A DNA stretch of 64,000 nt. Source: Stenopsyche tienmushanensis. Taxonomy: Eukaryota; Arthropoda; Insecta; Trichoptera; Stenopsychidae. Position numbers and translations under genes: made by a program. The DNA lies in NCBI GenBank assembly GCA_008973525.1, contig WACJ01000520.1, positions 1,550,001 through 1,614,000 on the forward strand. The letters are read 5' to 3'. Under the pieces are notes generated by a model that did no database searches, was not told where the DNA came from, and saw only the letters and a program-made list of their open reading frames with translations. Below, in pieces: positions 1 to 12,104 of the stretch (the stretch's first letter is position 1; the number at the start of each line of letters is the position of its first letter).

Positions 1-63
1 ACGGAAGCAACGTAGCTTCTACTTTCTATCATAGTTATATACAACAGTAACCGCCATCTTTAC

Positions 64-97
64 ATTAGGTCGGGTACTTTTGGAACTATCTTTATCT
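64..97. repeat. terminal repeat of a mariner (family M3)
   Basis: This segment begins ATTAGGTCGGGTACTTT and matches the right terminal inverted repeat of the mariner copy at 26067-26704 with a few mismatches. The bases just before it (26-50) resemble a subterminal stretch of that family containing TTTCTATCATAG. The body of the element would lie left of the window or is decayed. Confidence 0.5.
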
Positions 98-2284
98 CCG
101 ACAAAATACAACAATTTTTCCTGTTATTGGTTCAATTTCGGTTCGAACCACTGATATAAATCCAATACATGTCATGAAATAATTATATTTTAAACAATAT
201 TATATGCAGCCATCAATATCATATTAATCTCATCCATTGTATCCCACAGATCTCATCCAATGCCGTCTCGCTGCTGATTATTTTTGTGGTATTCCTATTA
301 TATTTTTCGTTGTTATTTAATATTTTTTCGTAGCAAATATTTACATTGCCTCAATATCTGCAGATATTAGAATGCATGTATATTTTGAGTCTTTCCAAAG
401 AAATATTTGCATCGAAAGACGCAAATATTGTTTGAGTATTTTCCTCGTCTGCCTCATCATCTTCTTCCGGTATATCCTTCAATATTGTACTGCACAAGAT
501 CTCTGTTTACTGCGAAACCATATAATAAGACATCATTATCTCCATTTGCAAAGGTTTTAAGGTCTATATCATCCATAGCATTTGTATTATATAAGAGTTC
601 TTAATCATGAATATTTCAAATATAAAATTTACATCAGTTGTTAAGATGGTCCCAAAATATAATCCTTTGTTAAGGAAGCAGAGTAAATGTTTTATAGATC
701 GTATAATATGATAAATATTTGACCTTCTACCTTTTGTGCCACAGGACCATAATATGGATAATCTATTATAGTTTTCCATTTTTTAATAAATATAAACCGG
801 CATGAACAAAATTCAATAAGGCGAAAAATCGTATCTCACACGAGGCTACCGAAAATCAAAAGACCTAATCCATGTAGCAATATCTGTTCGATACGGAGCG
901 GTTTCATTGATGGCCCCAACATGTCCATATCCTTTGTGCGAGCTCCTCAAACGATCGTTTTTATACGGGCATTTTTGTATTACGGGACGCCATAGAAAAT
1001 TTTGACATACATTATGCTCAATATGGTGCAGGTAATTTGATCCGACGACCGTAGGAACAATCCGGCGAGCGATTTGTTTAGATTTTGCAATGGCAAGAAG
1101 GAGCAAAAAGACTCGTCGGGCTCAATAAGCGATTGTAAGTTGATTTGTTTGCAAGCTTTTTGAGGCATGAGGCTTAAACATGGGGCCTAATAACAGGAAG
1201 TTAAATGCATTTATTAGCCTTCGCTCTCCCGCTATGAATAATTATACGGCTAGTTTAATGGACATTCATATATCAATCAAGCTTTGCCTTTATTAATACC
1301 TGCTCCGAATTTCGGTAGCGGCGCATGTGGATGTAATGCTTTTTATCTAGTCTTTTATTATGCATCTAAAAGCTTTTTTGGGGCATTAAATGGGCCATAA
1401 ATTATGCGCATAATGGATGAATTTATCGATTGAAATAATTTGTAATTTTAAACATGTCCCCGTATTGCCCATTCATGAGAATTCATCGGCATGTCCAAGA
1501 CTTCCATGTCAAATATTATATATAGTCTTGGAAAAGTTCAATTTTTTTCTCAAAACTTTTGTATTGGCATGGTATATGTTTTAGCACATCAACCTAAATA
1601 ATATTTAATACATTTTGGAAGTTATTTTTTAGCATTTCAATTTTTTCTCTATAAAAATGAATACCTAGACATTTTTTATAACATACCTATTTACACTTAC
1701 AAACCGCATTTTACTTGCTGGAAACATAGTGGAAGTCAATACCACATTCTCATATTTTTTCGGAATATTTTCTAATATTAAAACTTGAAGCCGTACTTAT
1801 ACTCTTTGTAGAGTTGCTCTACAATCGGTGAAAATCGTCCGCATATTAATTCCTGTTACTGAATTTCAATTTGAATACCTTGAATACCCTACAATCTGCA
1901 TAAACTCTTTAATAAAAGATGAAGCTATGTATTGTGTAATATATAATAAAATAGTCGAGCTATTGGTCTAGTGGTTGCTTTATAATATGCATAGATACAC
2001 CCACACAGTAGATGCAGACGGGCATACGCGTAGTGTCTTTATGATGTATGTAAAATATGCGGACATACTACAAACGATTCCCCCTATTTTTATGTAACGT
2101 GGTGCGTGGGCGAGTCCTCAGGCCACGCCCCGCTTCCGTGTATTCATCAAGATGGCTGTAATAGCATGCGGGTTCGTTCTTCTATCGGGTCGTTATTAGC
2201 GAAGAGATGGAAATGATTGGGTGCCGAATGGAAACGCTTTCATCTTAGTTTATTTCTTTATTGATTATGATAAAGAGATAAATT
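98..2284. other. no gene recognised
   Basis: This is AT-rich sequence with only short open frames on both strands and no recognisable protein similarity. A GC-richer patch lies near 2090-2200. A sequence at about 1957-1980 resembles a tRNA A-box but has no matching B-box. Confidence 0.5.
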
Positions 2285-2420
2285 TTACCGCGGGAAGAAC
2301 GTCTTCCCGCAGTCAAGGCTATTTGACGACTCTCATCCACTGAGCGACCACACGCATATTAGGAATAGACACATATACACATACAAAGAGTAAAATCGAT
2401 TCAATTTATTTTCCGACCAA
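2285..2420 (-). repeat. dispersed hairpin repeat L, copy 1
   Basis: A perfect 9-bp stem (GCGGGAAGA at 2290-2298, TCTTCCCGC at 2302-2310) with a 3-base loop is followed by AGTCAAGGCT. The reverse complement, AGCCTTGACTGCGGG, recurs in copies near 6870-6910, 19690-19735 and 63385-63425, so this is an interspersed repeat. It could be part of an LTR or a non-autonomous element; the class is unknown. Confidence 0.6.
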
Positions 2421-2524
2421 CTGCCGCTTAGGGTTTCACTTTTGGTGATATTCAAGCCAATTTACCCTACCACACTTATAGACATTTAATTTTTTAAGTG
2501 CTATTTTTAAAAATACTCGAAAAC

Positions 2525-2700
2525 TAATAATTACGAGTTGCGCAACAGAGTATGCTACGTCTCGCATTCTTTTTTCATTGACAAAATCAATAAATATCCA
2601 TCAACAAAATCTATGTAGAAAAATAAGATACTCCATTTGTATTTTTATATATCACAAATAAATTTGTGCAGCAAAATTCCGGTTCATATTTGAATCCCTC
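2525..2700 (-). mobile_element. mariner family M5 fragment (transposase N-terminus and terminal repeat)
   Basis: On the minus strand the sequence starts with a terminal repeat related to GGTGATTCAAATATAAACCG (here at about 2675-2698). It continues into a diverged transposase start that reads like VAYSVAQLVII. This matches the better preserved VAQRVIIRFLANEGVKSSEI at 38062-38220. That segment resembles the HTH_48 N-terminal domain of mariner-type transposases. Only the N-terminal part remains. Confidence 0.5.
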
Positions 2701-3685
2701 ACGTATGTAAATTCTTTATGAAATATTTTCAATCGAAAGACTTTTGGCCTTCTCTTATATTAAATCTGATGCTCTTCATAAACTATATATGGTCCTTCTT
2801 GGTGCAATTTTCTATTTGGGTGTCCCATCTCGAAATTGATTTTACGGCAGATTTTTCCATACGACGATTTCGGCATGGTCCACGAGCTGATAAAAACGAG
2901 GGTCCACGGGGTGGAATTATCATGCGTCAAAAGGTGGCCTATCGGATCCGGAGGGGGGTAGTTCGCAGCTCTGAAAGACCCCCAAACATGTTTTGGTCAT
3001 CGAAAATAAATTGTTTCGCATCCGGAGTCCTTCGCATATATCAACGTTACGGCCCGCGACCAAGAAACCATGAAATTAATATGTGCTTAACGTATTTTTT
3101 TATTGTTTTCTCCCGCCTTACGACTGCGAGTTTATTTCGCATAATAAATTTCGGACACGGTAGGGCACAGGTAGGCGAAACGTTGGCATATTGTTTTATG
3201 TGCGCTTTGTTATTTCTCCGAAAATGTACACTTTTTTGGGACCTTTAATGCTGAAGCGCTTTATGAGAACTGGGGCCTTCTCACGGATCAAAAAAGAAGA
3301 ATCTTCCAGGGCTTATCTTGGTATTAGGTTCATACATACGTCGTATTCCGACTATTAGCATGTGTCTTCCAGATGTGCTTTTTTTGGCTACTCCGTGCGA
3401 TCCTCGGCTTCAATTAACGTGAAATTCAAGAGGAAAAAAATTAATTTCAGTCACAAGTATTTGCTTTTGAATTATCTAAAGCTGCAGCCATCCAACTTTC
3501 TGCGAGTATCATTAAAACTACATTTTAACTTTTGAATTATGCAGCAACTTTTAGAGTTGCTCCATGAATCATTTCAGCATTATATTAGGTGTAACAAAAA
3601 AATGTCACATTTTCTGAATATATTTATTTTACCCTTAATAATTAGAGAAATGGATATAAATTCAATATTTGTCATAAAATACGAG

Positions 3686-4262
3686 ACAGAGTAAGGTAAC
3701 AAGGGCTCCTGAAGCCAGAGGATATTTTTTGTTTCGAATTTGGCACACCTGGCATATAGGGGGGATTCTAACGGTCAGTTTATTTGGTTCCGCGTATTTA
3801 TTGGCCATTTTGTTCAGTCATAGTAAATTCATCCCATGAAGAGGTCGTCGCGCGCTTCCAACACCTTCCGTCTGTGAAATATCCATGCGGCCATCCATTT
3901 TTCGTCTTTTCAGAAGAATATCACCGCGAATATCCATCGAAAACTGGTGGAAGTTTATGATAATGATGTGATGAGTCGACAACATATCACAAAGTAGGTT
4001 AGATTAGCGGGAGACCATCAGTGATTTCTGAAGAACTTGGGCAAAAAATTGAAGAACAAGTGCGAAATTACCACCGTGTGACACTTGACATCCTTCAGAA
4101 AGAATTTCCTGATATTTATTGAAGTCTCCTTAGTGATATTGTGTCGAAAAAACTTGATTAAAAGAAGTTGTATGCGAGGTGGGTGCCCAGAATACTCGTT
4201 GCTCTATCATGTCGAGAGATGAGACGTGGATGTGTCACTGCATCCCAGAATCCAAAAGACAA
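3686..4262 (+). pseudogene. mariner family M2 transposase remnant, copy 1
   Basis: The left end carries the family terminal repeat (GTAAGGTAACAAGG at 3691-3704). Decayed frames then read NITANIHQKLVDVY-like and SRQHVTKWIRLF-like segments (better preserved at 45500-45600), then QKIEEQVRNYHRVTLDI, KKLYARWVPR and RDETWMCHCIPESKRQ. These correspond to the mariner HTH region, the linker WVPR-type motif and the first catalytic Asp context (DETW). Stops and frameshifts break it and the C-terminal half is missing. Relatives are at 32775-33490 (minus) and 45280-45620 (plus). Confidence 0.7.
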
Positions 4263-4367
4263 TTTGTAACAACAAATTCGAATATATTTACATCGCTTCT
4301 TCCGTGTTTTTTAAGAGCCATGTAAAACAAAAACGCGCAATGGGTACAAACGTCCCTTGCCAAAATC

Positions 4368-4673
4368 TAATATATAAAAATGAATTGGGTTTTGTTCGTT
4401 CGAAATGCGCTGCCATACCGCTCATCGGATTGCAATAAAACTACGTCCACTTATTGATAAGAATTTCGCAAATAACATAGGCATAGTTTATTATGTAAAA
4501 ATCAATGTTTGTTTGTCCGTGTTTAATGCGCTGCCAAACCTTTCATTCGATTGCGATAAAAGCTTGCCAACTTATTGTTTGCACTTTTTCAAATAATATA
4601 ACTATAGTACAATTAACATACAGTAGATTTTATATATAAAATCGATGTTTGTATGTTTGTTCATATTTATAAT
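4368..4673 (+). repeat. dispersed repeat H, tandem-unit copy (about 2.5 units)
   Basis: Units of roughly 125 bp begin ATATATAAAAATGAAT or a close variant and contain GCGCTGCCATACCG followed by a TTCATTCGATTGCGATAAAA-type segment. Two full units and the start of a third run head to tail. The same arrangement occurs at 53785-54095, and single or diverged units occur at 9062, 12105, 25175, 37775 and 55962. There is no coding content. The element class is unknown; Helitron-like elements of arthropods have ends of this general look, but that is only a guess. Confidence 0.7.
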
Positions 4674-4938
4674 AAAACCAACAAAGTCATAATCTAACAT
4701 ATTGAGTTGATAAATTGAGACACCTATAATTGCAAATCCTGGGGCAGTATCTCTTCTTGCCCTTCTTTGATAAATCTGAGATAATTATCTTTACAAAGTA
4801 ACAAAAAGTAAACGGACCTGATTTGACCCGCGGGCCGTATTTTGATTGTTCTTGTACTCTAATTGTTAATATTTAGGTTCAAATCCAAATAAAGGACAAA
4901 ATTTTTATCGTATTAACAAATATGGAAGAACATTAATA

Positions 4939-5175
4939 CAGCAGACCCGTGGTAATCCGACAAACATTTTGCAAGATGTCAGATTGTCCGATTTGTTGGA
5001 CCATAGAGTATTGCACCTGATAAAAAATAAAAATCTGTTACTGTTATCAGAATCTCACGTTTTGCATTTTTACATTTATGAAGCTTCACCGTACATATGT
5101 ACTATACTTGTATTGGATTGTCGGACTACAGGGGGCGCCAGATCGGACTAGGGCCGGATTACCAGGGGTCTACTG
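4939..5175. mobile_element. Tigger/pogo-type MITE (237 bp)
   Basis: The ends are CAGCAGACCCGTGGTAATCC and the inverse of CAGTAGACCCCTGGTAATCC, both flanked by TA (4937-4938 and 5176-5177). The CAG start, TA duplication and the ATCCG-type repeat fit Tc1/mariner-superfamily Tigger elements. The interior has no transposase, so it is non-autonomous. Confidence 0.85.
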
Positions 5176-5689
5176 TATTAATAATTCCAATCGATCGTCT
5201 TGATCTAAGTCTTATCTATGTTCATTGATCCTTTCCAGCAAAAAATCCTATTCAGACAATCTTATCATAACTTAGCAATATGCTTATTAATATAAAATTA
5301 AAGTGTACTTTATATATTTTTATTTTGCATACAAATATATTTGCGTAGGTCTTTTTTTAAGCTAATTTTATAAAAACGCGCATAAAAAGTTTGCCAATGA
5401 GATATGTATATTGTTTAATATGGCCTGTTTTTTGGCCTCAATTCAAAGATTTTTTTAGAAAAAAAAAAAAAATAAAAACGTCGTGTGAAAACATGATTTA
5501 GGCGTATATTTAATACTGTCCGATTCTGTGAAAAATGTTGTATTTTACGCGGAAAAGGACCAAAAAAGCTCAAATTTATGATACCGACAGAATAAGCTCG
5601 TTGTTAAAAGCATATAAACTGTACAAAAGCCGGCATTAATTTGGAATATATGAATGTTAAAATTGAATTTTGTCGAACGGCAAGCAACG

Positions 5690-6085
5690 AAGCCCTGCAG
5701 AGGTCCGCGCTTTGCTCGCCAAAGAGGCCACGCGGGAGTTTGATTAGAGCAAACAGCGACCGTTACGAATGAGATAATTATACATCTGGTCGCTGATGTG
5801 TTAAAAAGAAACAACAATAAAAATAGTTTCGCACACAGTGGCATGTGTGTGAGGGGCTTCAGGAGTGGTTCCTACAAGAATAGACCATCAACTCGTCCGG
5901 CCTACTTGGCTGTCGAGCCAATCAGACTACAGGGAGTTGGGTGCTGGGAGTGCTGCTGCCAGACAACACCACCTGTCATCCTCAACACACTTCCGCACAT
6001 CTTAATCTTATCCGTTCATGCTCATCTCCAGCTCATCGTCCATCGTCAGAGCCGATGAGAATATTCGCCAAAAAAAAAAAAAAAA
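5690..6085 (+). other. GC-rich block ending in a 16-base poly-A run
   Basis: A GC-richer block inside AT-rich DNA ends with an uninterrupted A16 at 6070-6085. This looks like the 3' end of a retroposed sequence (SINE, LINE 3' UTR or processed RNA copy). I recognise no protein, and no A/B-box promoter or target duplication is obvious. The rest of 5180-6560 is AT-rich with nothing recognised. Confidence 0.3.
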
Positions 6086-6689
6086 GATCAGCAACCACTG
6101 CAATTTATTACAAATCATCGATCTGAGCCTAAAATAATGTATTTAGCGCCGCGCAAATTTGATTTATGTCATAAAATATATGCGAAAGAAAATTTATTCA
6201 CTATAATCCAAATGTTTTGGAGAGCTCCCAAGTCCTCCAAGTCATAAATTTATCAATATTTTTCAACGATGCCATCTAATATATAAGGAAAACAAAGTCA
6301 TAAATTCTGTTAAGGAACTGTGAATTCTTAAATCAAATATATGTCTATCAGGGCTGCCACCGTTTATTTTTTGATTAAAAAGTAAATAAATAAAATGGGA
6401 ACTAAATTTAGATATTATTGTTTGATTCATCAATCGTAGCGTGAGGCTCTACATTTGGCATAGCTCCGGCAGAATCTCGTACATAGTGAGCAGGATGCCA
6501 TATTAATATTATAATTTATAAATTATAACTCTCATCAATTAATTGCATTTTTCGAAGGACAAAAGTGAGTGAAGCTTGTTAAGGTTAATATATTTATATA
6601 CAAAATTTATTCACGCCGCGCGGTCCTCAGAGAAAAGTGGATTTGTGCGAACAATGAGTGGTGGACATACGTACGTGGACATAATATAG

Positions 6690-7107
6690 TTCAATTTTGT
6701 AGCGTGGACGATTTATCTTCCCCATGCAATGGCGCTGTTAATCTGAGCAGATTTAATTTGCCGGACTATCAGCGACATCTTCCGTCTCTCTTTGGGTGCA
6801 ATGTGTTATTTTAATATCAAGTGCCGTTTCTCGTTGAGTGGTGACGCGCATAAATCGAGAGGAGTCGTCGATTAGCCTTGGCTTCGGAAGGGCGTCCTTC
6901 CCGCAGCCAGATCTTTCTTTCTCGAGTATTTCTGTTTGACACCCGTTCACCCCCATCCATCCGTTTGGCTACATCACGACCCGTAAAAAAAATGGACCCA
7001 CGCGCTAGTACGGCCATCCCAATGAGCCTGTAGGAGCAGGACGCCGCATGGGGACGCAGAAATACATTTATTTCATCGGATAGAAAACTTCTTGATCCCA
7101 TTTCTCA
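6690..7107. repeat. dispersed hairpin repeat L, copy 2
   Basis: It matches 19480-19890 over several blocks: a GTGGACGATTTATCTTCCCC-type start, TGGGTGCAATGTGTTATTTT, the inverted GGAAGG...CCTTCC hairpin at 6885-6903, the CCAGATCT stretch, TCTGTTTGACA, and a TGGACCCACGCGCTAG tail. The length and lack of coding suggest a solo LTR or non-autonomous element; neither is proven. Confidence 0.55.
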
Positions 7108-7137
7108 CAAAATTCCGGGTTATATTTGAATACATCT
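7060..7137 (-). mobile_element. mariner family M5 end fragment
   Basis: The segment contains CATCGGATAGAAAACTTCTT, as in the copy at 63820-63850, and the terminal repeat ACAAAATTCCGGGTTATATT at 7108-7127. Most of the element is missing. It abuts hairpin repeat L copy 2. Confidence 0.45.
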
Positions 7138-7336
7138 TGACCATTGTTCCAAAATAATGTTTTAGTCTCTTATTTACAAAGTTTATAACTTATTCTTCCA
7201 TTCTACGAAAATATAAGTCAAAATGTATGCATATTGTTTGTAATCTGTACGCAAAGTATTAACACACGCCATAGAAACTACCGGTGTCTGCCAAACTAAA
7301 TAAGGTTGTATATATATTTCTGAATAACAAAAAATA

Positions 7337-8058
7337 CACTTAAACCCTATATTGTGCGGTGGATGCGTTCCACGAAAAATCGCACAAAAAAAGCTATCAC
7401 TTACATATAAAAAGTGAAGATCCATTCCATGGATTTTGAAAACCGCATAACTTTGAAACATCCATATAAAATATATCCAAAATCGCATAAAAAAAGTTAA
7501 TAAAAAACAGGAAAACAATAGGACAATTAAAAAATAACATTTTGGCCTTATTTTGTTTACACAGTTTTTTTTTAATAGTTAAAATATAAATGTGTTAGGA
7601 ATAATAAAGGGTTATATAGAAAAGATTCGTACCCAGTTTGAAGTAAATTAATTAATTAACACTTGAGATATGATGTCAACCGTGTTGAAAAAAGTAATTT
7701 CGAGTAAAACGCGTTAAAAGATTTCATTATGGTAAAACCGGCCAAGCTGCCGCGTCACGAAAATAGCTATAACTCCGTAAGTAGTTGAAATTTTGGAAAT
7801 TCCTTTAGAGAATGTATTTTTAAAAGTCGAAACATTGGAAAAATGCAAAAAAAAAACGAAATATTTTTTTTCAAAAATGTAAATTCAGCGATAGCAGATG
7901 CAATAGGATTTACACAGTCCCAAATTATATTTTTTTTCCAAACTTCGATTAGGGTTGATTTCCTATTTTATCCAAAATATCTCAATATCTTTATGAAATA
8001 AAAAAAATCTTTTAAAAAAACCGCACAACTTCAAAATCGCACAAAAAAGGTTTGAATG
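7337..8058. mobile_element. family P Tigger-derived MITE, copy a (722 bp)
   Basis: The ends are CACTTAAACC and its diverged inverse (GGTTTGAATG), flanked by TA on both sides. Subterminal blocks rich in TTGTGCG/TTATGCG motifs are characteristic: TCGCACAAAAAAAGCTAT near the left end and AAACCGCACAACTTC near the right. The interior contains the shared stretch near AGATATGATGTCAACCGTG. No transposase is present. Copies c, e, f, g and h share this structure. Confidence 0.8.
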
Positions 8059-8065
8059 TACTGTA

Positions 8066-9061
8066 ATTTATCATTTTCCTGGATAAGCATTTGATGATTT
8101 GATAGTCTTTCATCACCCAGATGCATCCCTCAAGTATTAATTTCCTGATTTAAAATGTCATAATAGAATGCCCAAACAGGTAATTTATGGCCTAAACTCA
8201 TATGTTTTTCAATAAGGCTATTAGTATTTTGCATTCTGGATTTGTTCAAGGCTTGAATTGTTAAGCAAACCCTCTTCTGTTGACCAGATAATGCTTCTGA
8301 TATTATTGGAAAGGTTCTTCTCTGCTATGACAAATCGCCTTGTGTGCACAGCGTTCAAATTCTGTTTGCTTTTTTCGACTTTTGTCTCAAAAATTTCCTT
8401 GTAAAATTTGCTTGCTCCTCGCAAACAGCAAAAACTGGGCGAGCGATAACATCTTGAAGAAATATTTACCCCATAAAACAAGGCAGGATTTTAATAAAAG
8501 ACCTCACCTACGGCATCGTCTGCAGCATCAAGTCCCAAAGAGCAACGACTGGCAATATTAAATGTTTTGTAAATGTTAACAATGAAAAAAACTGCAAAAT
8601 AAATGTTTGCGACGCAGACAAGTTTCGCACATATGTCGCGTAGAGAAAAACTTTACGACATATCGCTCAGACATAAAGATATATTTACAGCGCACGACTC
8701 TCGTGTAGAATGGGTAGTTGTGGAATAGTTTCGTGATTTATGTCTAGGCCTGATGGCCTGAAACGAAATTTTCATTTTATTCCCCCGCAAAAATTCAGTT
8801 TTCGGACAGAGAAATTCGATCATTACATCAGGAAAAACATATTTTTATTACTCGCGATTGCTCTGTGATGGGAGCGCTTTGTTACCTTATCGGTTATATG
8901 GCCCAAAAAAAGACTATCTTCCCGCCGAATAACGAATAAACTTAGTTTTGTCGATTTTTTTCTGTCAAAGGCTCGGAATATTAATTTTCAATGAAGGATC
9001 ATTCTTCATTTTATGTCGGAGATACAGCCTTATATTGGCGGCAATGTCGCATACAATTTTA
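8066..9061. other. no gene recognised
   Basis: Nothing recognisable was found apart from short AT-rich open frames. Confidence 0.4.
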
Positions 9062-9512
9062 TTATTATTTATTACTAGCGAATACTCGGCATGCGTTGCA
9101 ATACCACAAGCGCTTAATAATTATTTGAAAAGAAACGCATTGCGTGGTTTATTGCTTCAGGCCACGTGTAGCGTGGACCGAAAGGCTAGGATCCAAAAGC
9201 ATAGGATCGAAGACCGATTGTCTCCCTCTATCTCGTGAACGGGGCATTACTACCGAATTGCGCGCGCATTTTTCCTTTCCCCGTTCCCGCGGCCCAAGCT
9301 TCATTTCATCAGACCAATATGCGCCAACATGGTTCATCCGTTAAACGTCTCGCATAACAAATTGCGTACACAAACAATATTTGTACTAATTTTATAACGT
9401 TTACAAATGTATGCACAATAACTCCCCAAAGTTTCATTGCAATCGGATGAACGATATAGCAATGCATACAATACGAACAAACAAATATTGATTTTTATAT
9501 ATAAGAAGATAA
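9062..9512 (-). repeat. dispersed repeat H, extended copy (minus)
   Basis: This is an inverted relative of 12105-12490. Shared blocks on the minus strand are the ATATATAAAAATCAATATTT start, a GTTCATCCGATTGCAATGAA block, the GAGATAGAGGGAGACAATCG block, GATCCTAGCC, and AGCAATAAACCAC. The GC-rich TTGCGCGCGCATTTTTCC part also resembles 30290-30425. Confidence 0.65.
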
Positions 9513-9768
9513 GAAAACAAAATATGAAAAATTATGCACATATTTATCATGTTTACAAGTTTGGGAAATATTAATATTAACTAATATATCAAAGAACTAA
9601 AATATATACGGACTATAACTTTTATATAAAATGTCATCCCTACAATATGAATTTTCTCTAATATTAATAAAAAAAATCTCTTTTGCTAAAAAAATGTTAT
9701 ATGTTGTGATATACATTATAAAATAGACTTGCTAGCGTTATATAAACTATTTTCCTTCTTTCAGATCA

Positions 9769-9955
9769 AATGCTGCTTACGGTTTCACTTTATGTGACGT
9801 TCAAGCCAATTTACCCTAACACGCATATAGAAGTTTCTCTTCAAAAAGTCACCGATTCTCTAATCTCCGCACTCAATATGAGAAAATACTCTTTCTGTAT
9901 CACTCGAGTCCCAACGCACATATGCGCGATTACTCATCAACGGGTTAAATAACTG
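9769..9955 (+). repeat. two short dispersed repeats side by side
   Basis: The segment 9769-9831 (GTTCAAGCCAATTTACCCTA) matches 2419-2485. The segment 9843-9955 (ATATGCGCGATTACTCATCA) matches 24518-24586. Their order relative to the other copies differs, so they are separate or rearranged repeat modules. No coding was recognised. Confidence 0.5.
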
Positions 9956-10051
9956 GTGGATTTATGTATATCTAGTTATGTTAAAGCAACTCATTTTGCG
10001 CAACATATTATTTTATATAAATGCATCAATAAAATACAATTTTTCCTTATA

Positions 10052-10695
10052 CACTCGGGTCTGTTTTTATGCGTTTTTGAAGTAATGCGGTTTTCAAAAA
10101 TAATGGAACCTATCCCTTATTTTTCTATAAAGCACAAATCTTTATTTATGCGAATGCGCATAAAAAAAATATAAAAGTCATCCACATTTAGAACATCCAA
10201 ATGTAAAAATAGTGTTTCTTCCATCCAACACGACATGTTTAATTCAGCCACTAGAGTAAATCAACTTGGTAGAAAAGGCTTTGATACTTTTTCTCAAAAT
10301 GATGTCGATGAGTTGATTGAGGATACTCCCTTGAACGATATGATTGGTTTGATGTTATATGGCAACAAAGAAACAGAGAACGATATTGAAGTGGAAGAAC
10401 TAGTTAATCTATTTATTGTACATTACTCAAATTCTGAACGAGCTTTCAAATTCCAGTGCGAGCTTAAGAATTGCATATCACGAACTGCGCAAAAAAATAT
10501 TGGTTAATCTTCGCAAATTTTTTAATGCGATTTTTAGTACATTTCATCGGATTAATTTGAAGTTATGCGGTTTTTAAAAATTAAAAAAAAACCTATCCCT
10601 ATGTTTTCTATGTAGTTCAAGTCTTTTTTTATGCGGATTTTTTTATATTCGAGTCGCCGTGGAATGTATCTGTCGCATAAAAACAAATCCAAGTG
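10052..10695 (+). mobile_element. family P Tigger-like element, copy b (644 bp)
   Basis: The left end CACTCGGGTCTGTTTTTATG and the right end (inverse CACTTGGATTTGTTTTTATG) are flanked by TA at 10050-10051 and 10696-10697. The interior holds an open frame resembling a Tigger transposase C-terminus (10235-10507), so this copy looks like an internally deleted descendant of an autonomous element. Confidence 0.8.
10235..10507 (+). pseudogene. Tigger/CENP-B-like transposase C-terminal remnant
   Basis: The 90-residue frame begins at an ATG and includes VNQLGRKGFDTFSQNDVDEL and EDTPLNDMIGLMLYGN. It ends with NSERAFKFQCELKNC. This acidic pattern (GFD..DVDELIED....L...) is the usual tail after the DDE domain in Tigger/jerky-type proteins. 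The HTH and DDE domains are missing here; a matching N-terminal HTH lies in copy d at 16914. Assignment is by family pattern, not by alignment. Confidence 0.5.
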
Positions 10696-10948
10696 TATAT
10701 TGAATATATTTTAATGGCAACATTTTTCCAAAATATTTTTTCATCATTTTTACAAAATTCTGTTACAAATATTGATGAATGAGAGCCGAAACGAATTGCC
10801 TGTGAAATCGTTCCTGAATCACATGAGAGCTAAATACAAGCTAGGAACTGTTGTAGCTTCAGTTGATCTCCATTTCAAAGGATTTATTTTCAGTTTTCAA
10901 TTAGTACAAAGCAATCAAATTTAGAATTTGCAAAAATGCAAAATTCTC

Positions 10949-10973
10949 TATATATATATATATATATATATAT
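10949..10973. repeat. (TA)n microsatellite
   Basis: An uninterrupted TA dinucleotide run of about 25 bases. Confidence 0.95.
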
Positions 10974-11734
10974 CCACGACCGTAAATCCACCTCGTCGGA
11001 TGAACACGCCCGAGCAAAAGGGTATCAAAAAATATGTGTACAGTGACCAGTTGAATTTACATACAAATAGAATCCTACATATTTTACGCACTTCCTTTTT
11101 TCCTGCCACATTTGCTTATTCCGCCACATATTCGAAGAGATTTTGACATTTACGTTTTATTTGACATCCGCCATGCATATATGCATGAGACTGATTAGTC
11201 GAGATCTTCCCCCGTATGAAGATTTTTCGCTTTCGCCTCGTGCTAATTTTAACGCCGTCACTATTTTCATACATTAAATCAACTGAAAATGTCCTCGGAG
11301 GTTCTCGCCGTTAATACCACAGTAACCACTCTAGGTACAGGGGGCATAAATATTCATGGACCCTTAAGGTTGGAATCTCTATCATCAGCGTCACAAGTGG
11401 CCGCGACAACTACTTAACAAGATGCCTCTTCGTCCATCGTAAAACTGGGTTAATATCATACAACTTGCGCAGTTAAGGCGACTTTGCCACTGGACTCGGT
11501 ATAAAAATATTTCATTTTCCGTATATATATATCTGACGGAGTGTCTTATTGAGATGTGACTTGAGTGTAATCAAGTATATTTCTGGAATATATTGCTTAA
11601 TATTTAACCGATCTTTCAATGTCGTAATTCAAAAAAACGCTCAATTTTTAAATATAAATAAAACAAGTTTTATGTAAGATCTTTACTCAAAAAGTGCTTG
11701 GGTAAAAAATAATCTTTATATATCCTTAGCTCGT

Positions 11735-11985
11735 CTTGAGATATCGCTGGATCGTCTCGGATCACTGGACTTCTCAGTTCCTTACAGGACACGAGCGATT
11801 TAGAGCCTCATTGGTTAGATTTGGGCTTTCAACAACTTTGGATTGTCCATGCGGACATACGTTCATGAATACGAACCATGTTCTGCGAACAAATTCGGGC
11901 ATGGCGTCCAATCGCGAGACGCTCCTTCGTTGATTCAGCGATCCGAAATTCGGACCGGTCCGTCACGGAAAACTTGGATCTGCTC
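11735..11985 (+). pseudogene. R1/jockey-type LINE ORF2 tail (RNase H and Cys motif)
   Basis: The frame reads QFLTGHERFRASLVRFGL, then LDCPCGH and NTNHVL. This matches the conserved end of insect non-LTR retrotransposon ORF2: the TGHG.F..YL.RFGL segment followed by a C.CG....HVL Cys/His motif. The upstream RT domain is not visible, consistent with 5' truncation. A second copy of the same family is at 22490-22650. Confidence 0.75.
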
Positions 11986-12104
11986 GGGTCGCGGCTTAAG
12001 TTACGTTATTTGCCAAATGACAAATTTATTTATTTCAAAAGGACTTTATTAACATATTTCTTTAAATTAAATCAGTTTGAATATGTACTATTTTGAATCA
12101 TCTA

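Noticed and set aside
1957..2000. tRNA-like A-box (ATTGGTCTAGTGGTTG)
   Set aside because: No B-box (GGTTCGAATCC type) or cloverleaf pairing follows at the required distance; not a tRNA gene, at most a decayed SINE head.
2718..3248. 176-codon open frame on the plus strand
   Set aside because: No domain, no splice or promoter context, and the sequence has mixed composition with hydrophobic and basic runs typical of chance frames. Its length is somewhat unusual but not enough to call a gene.
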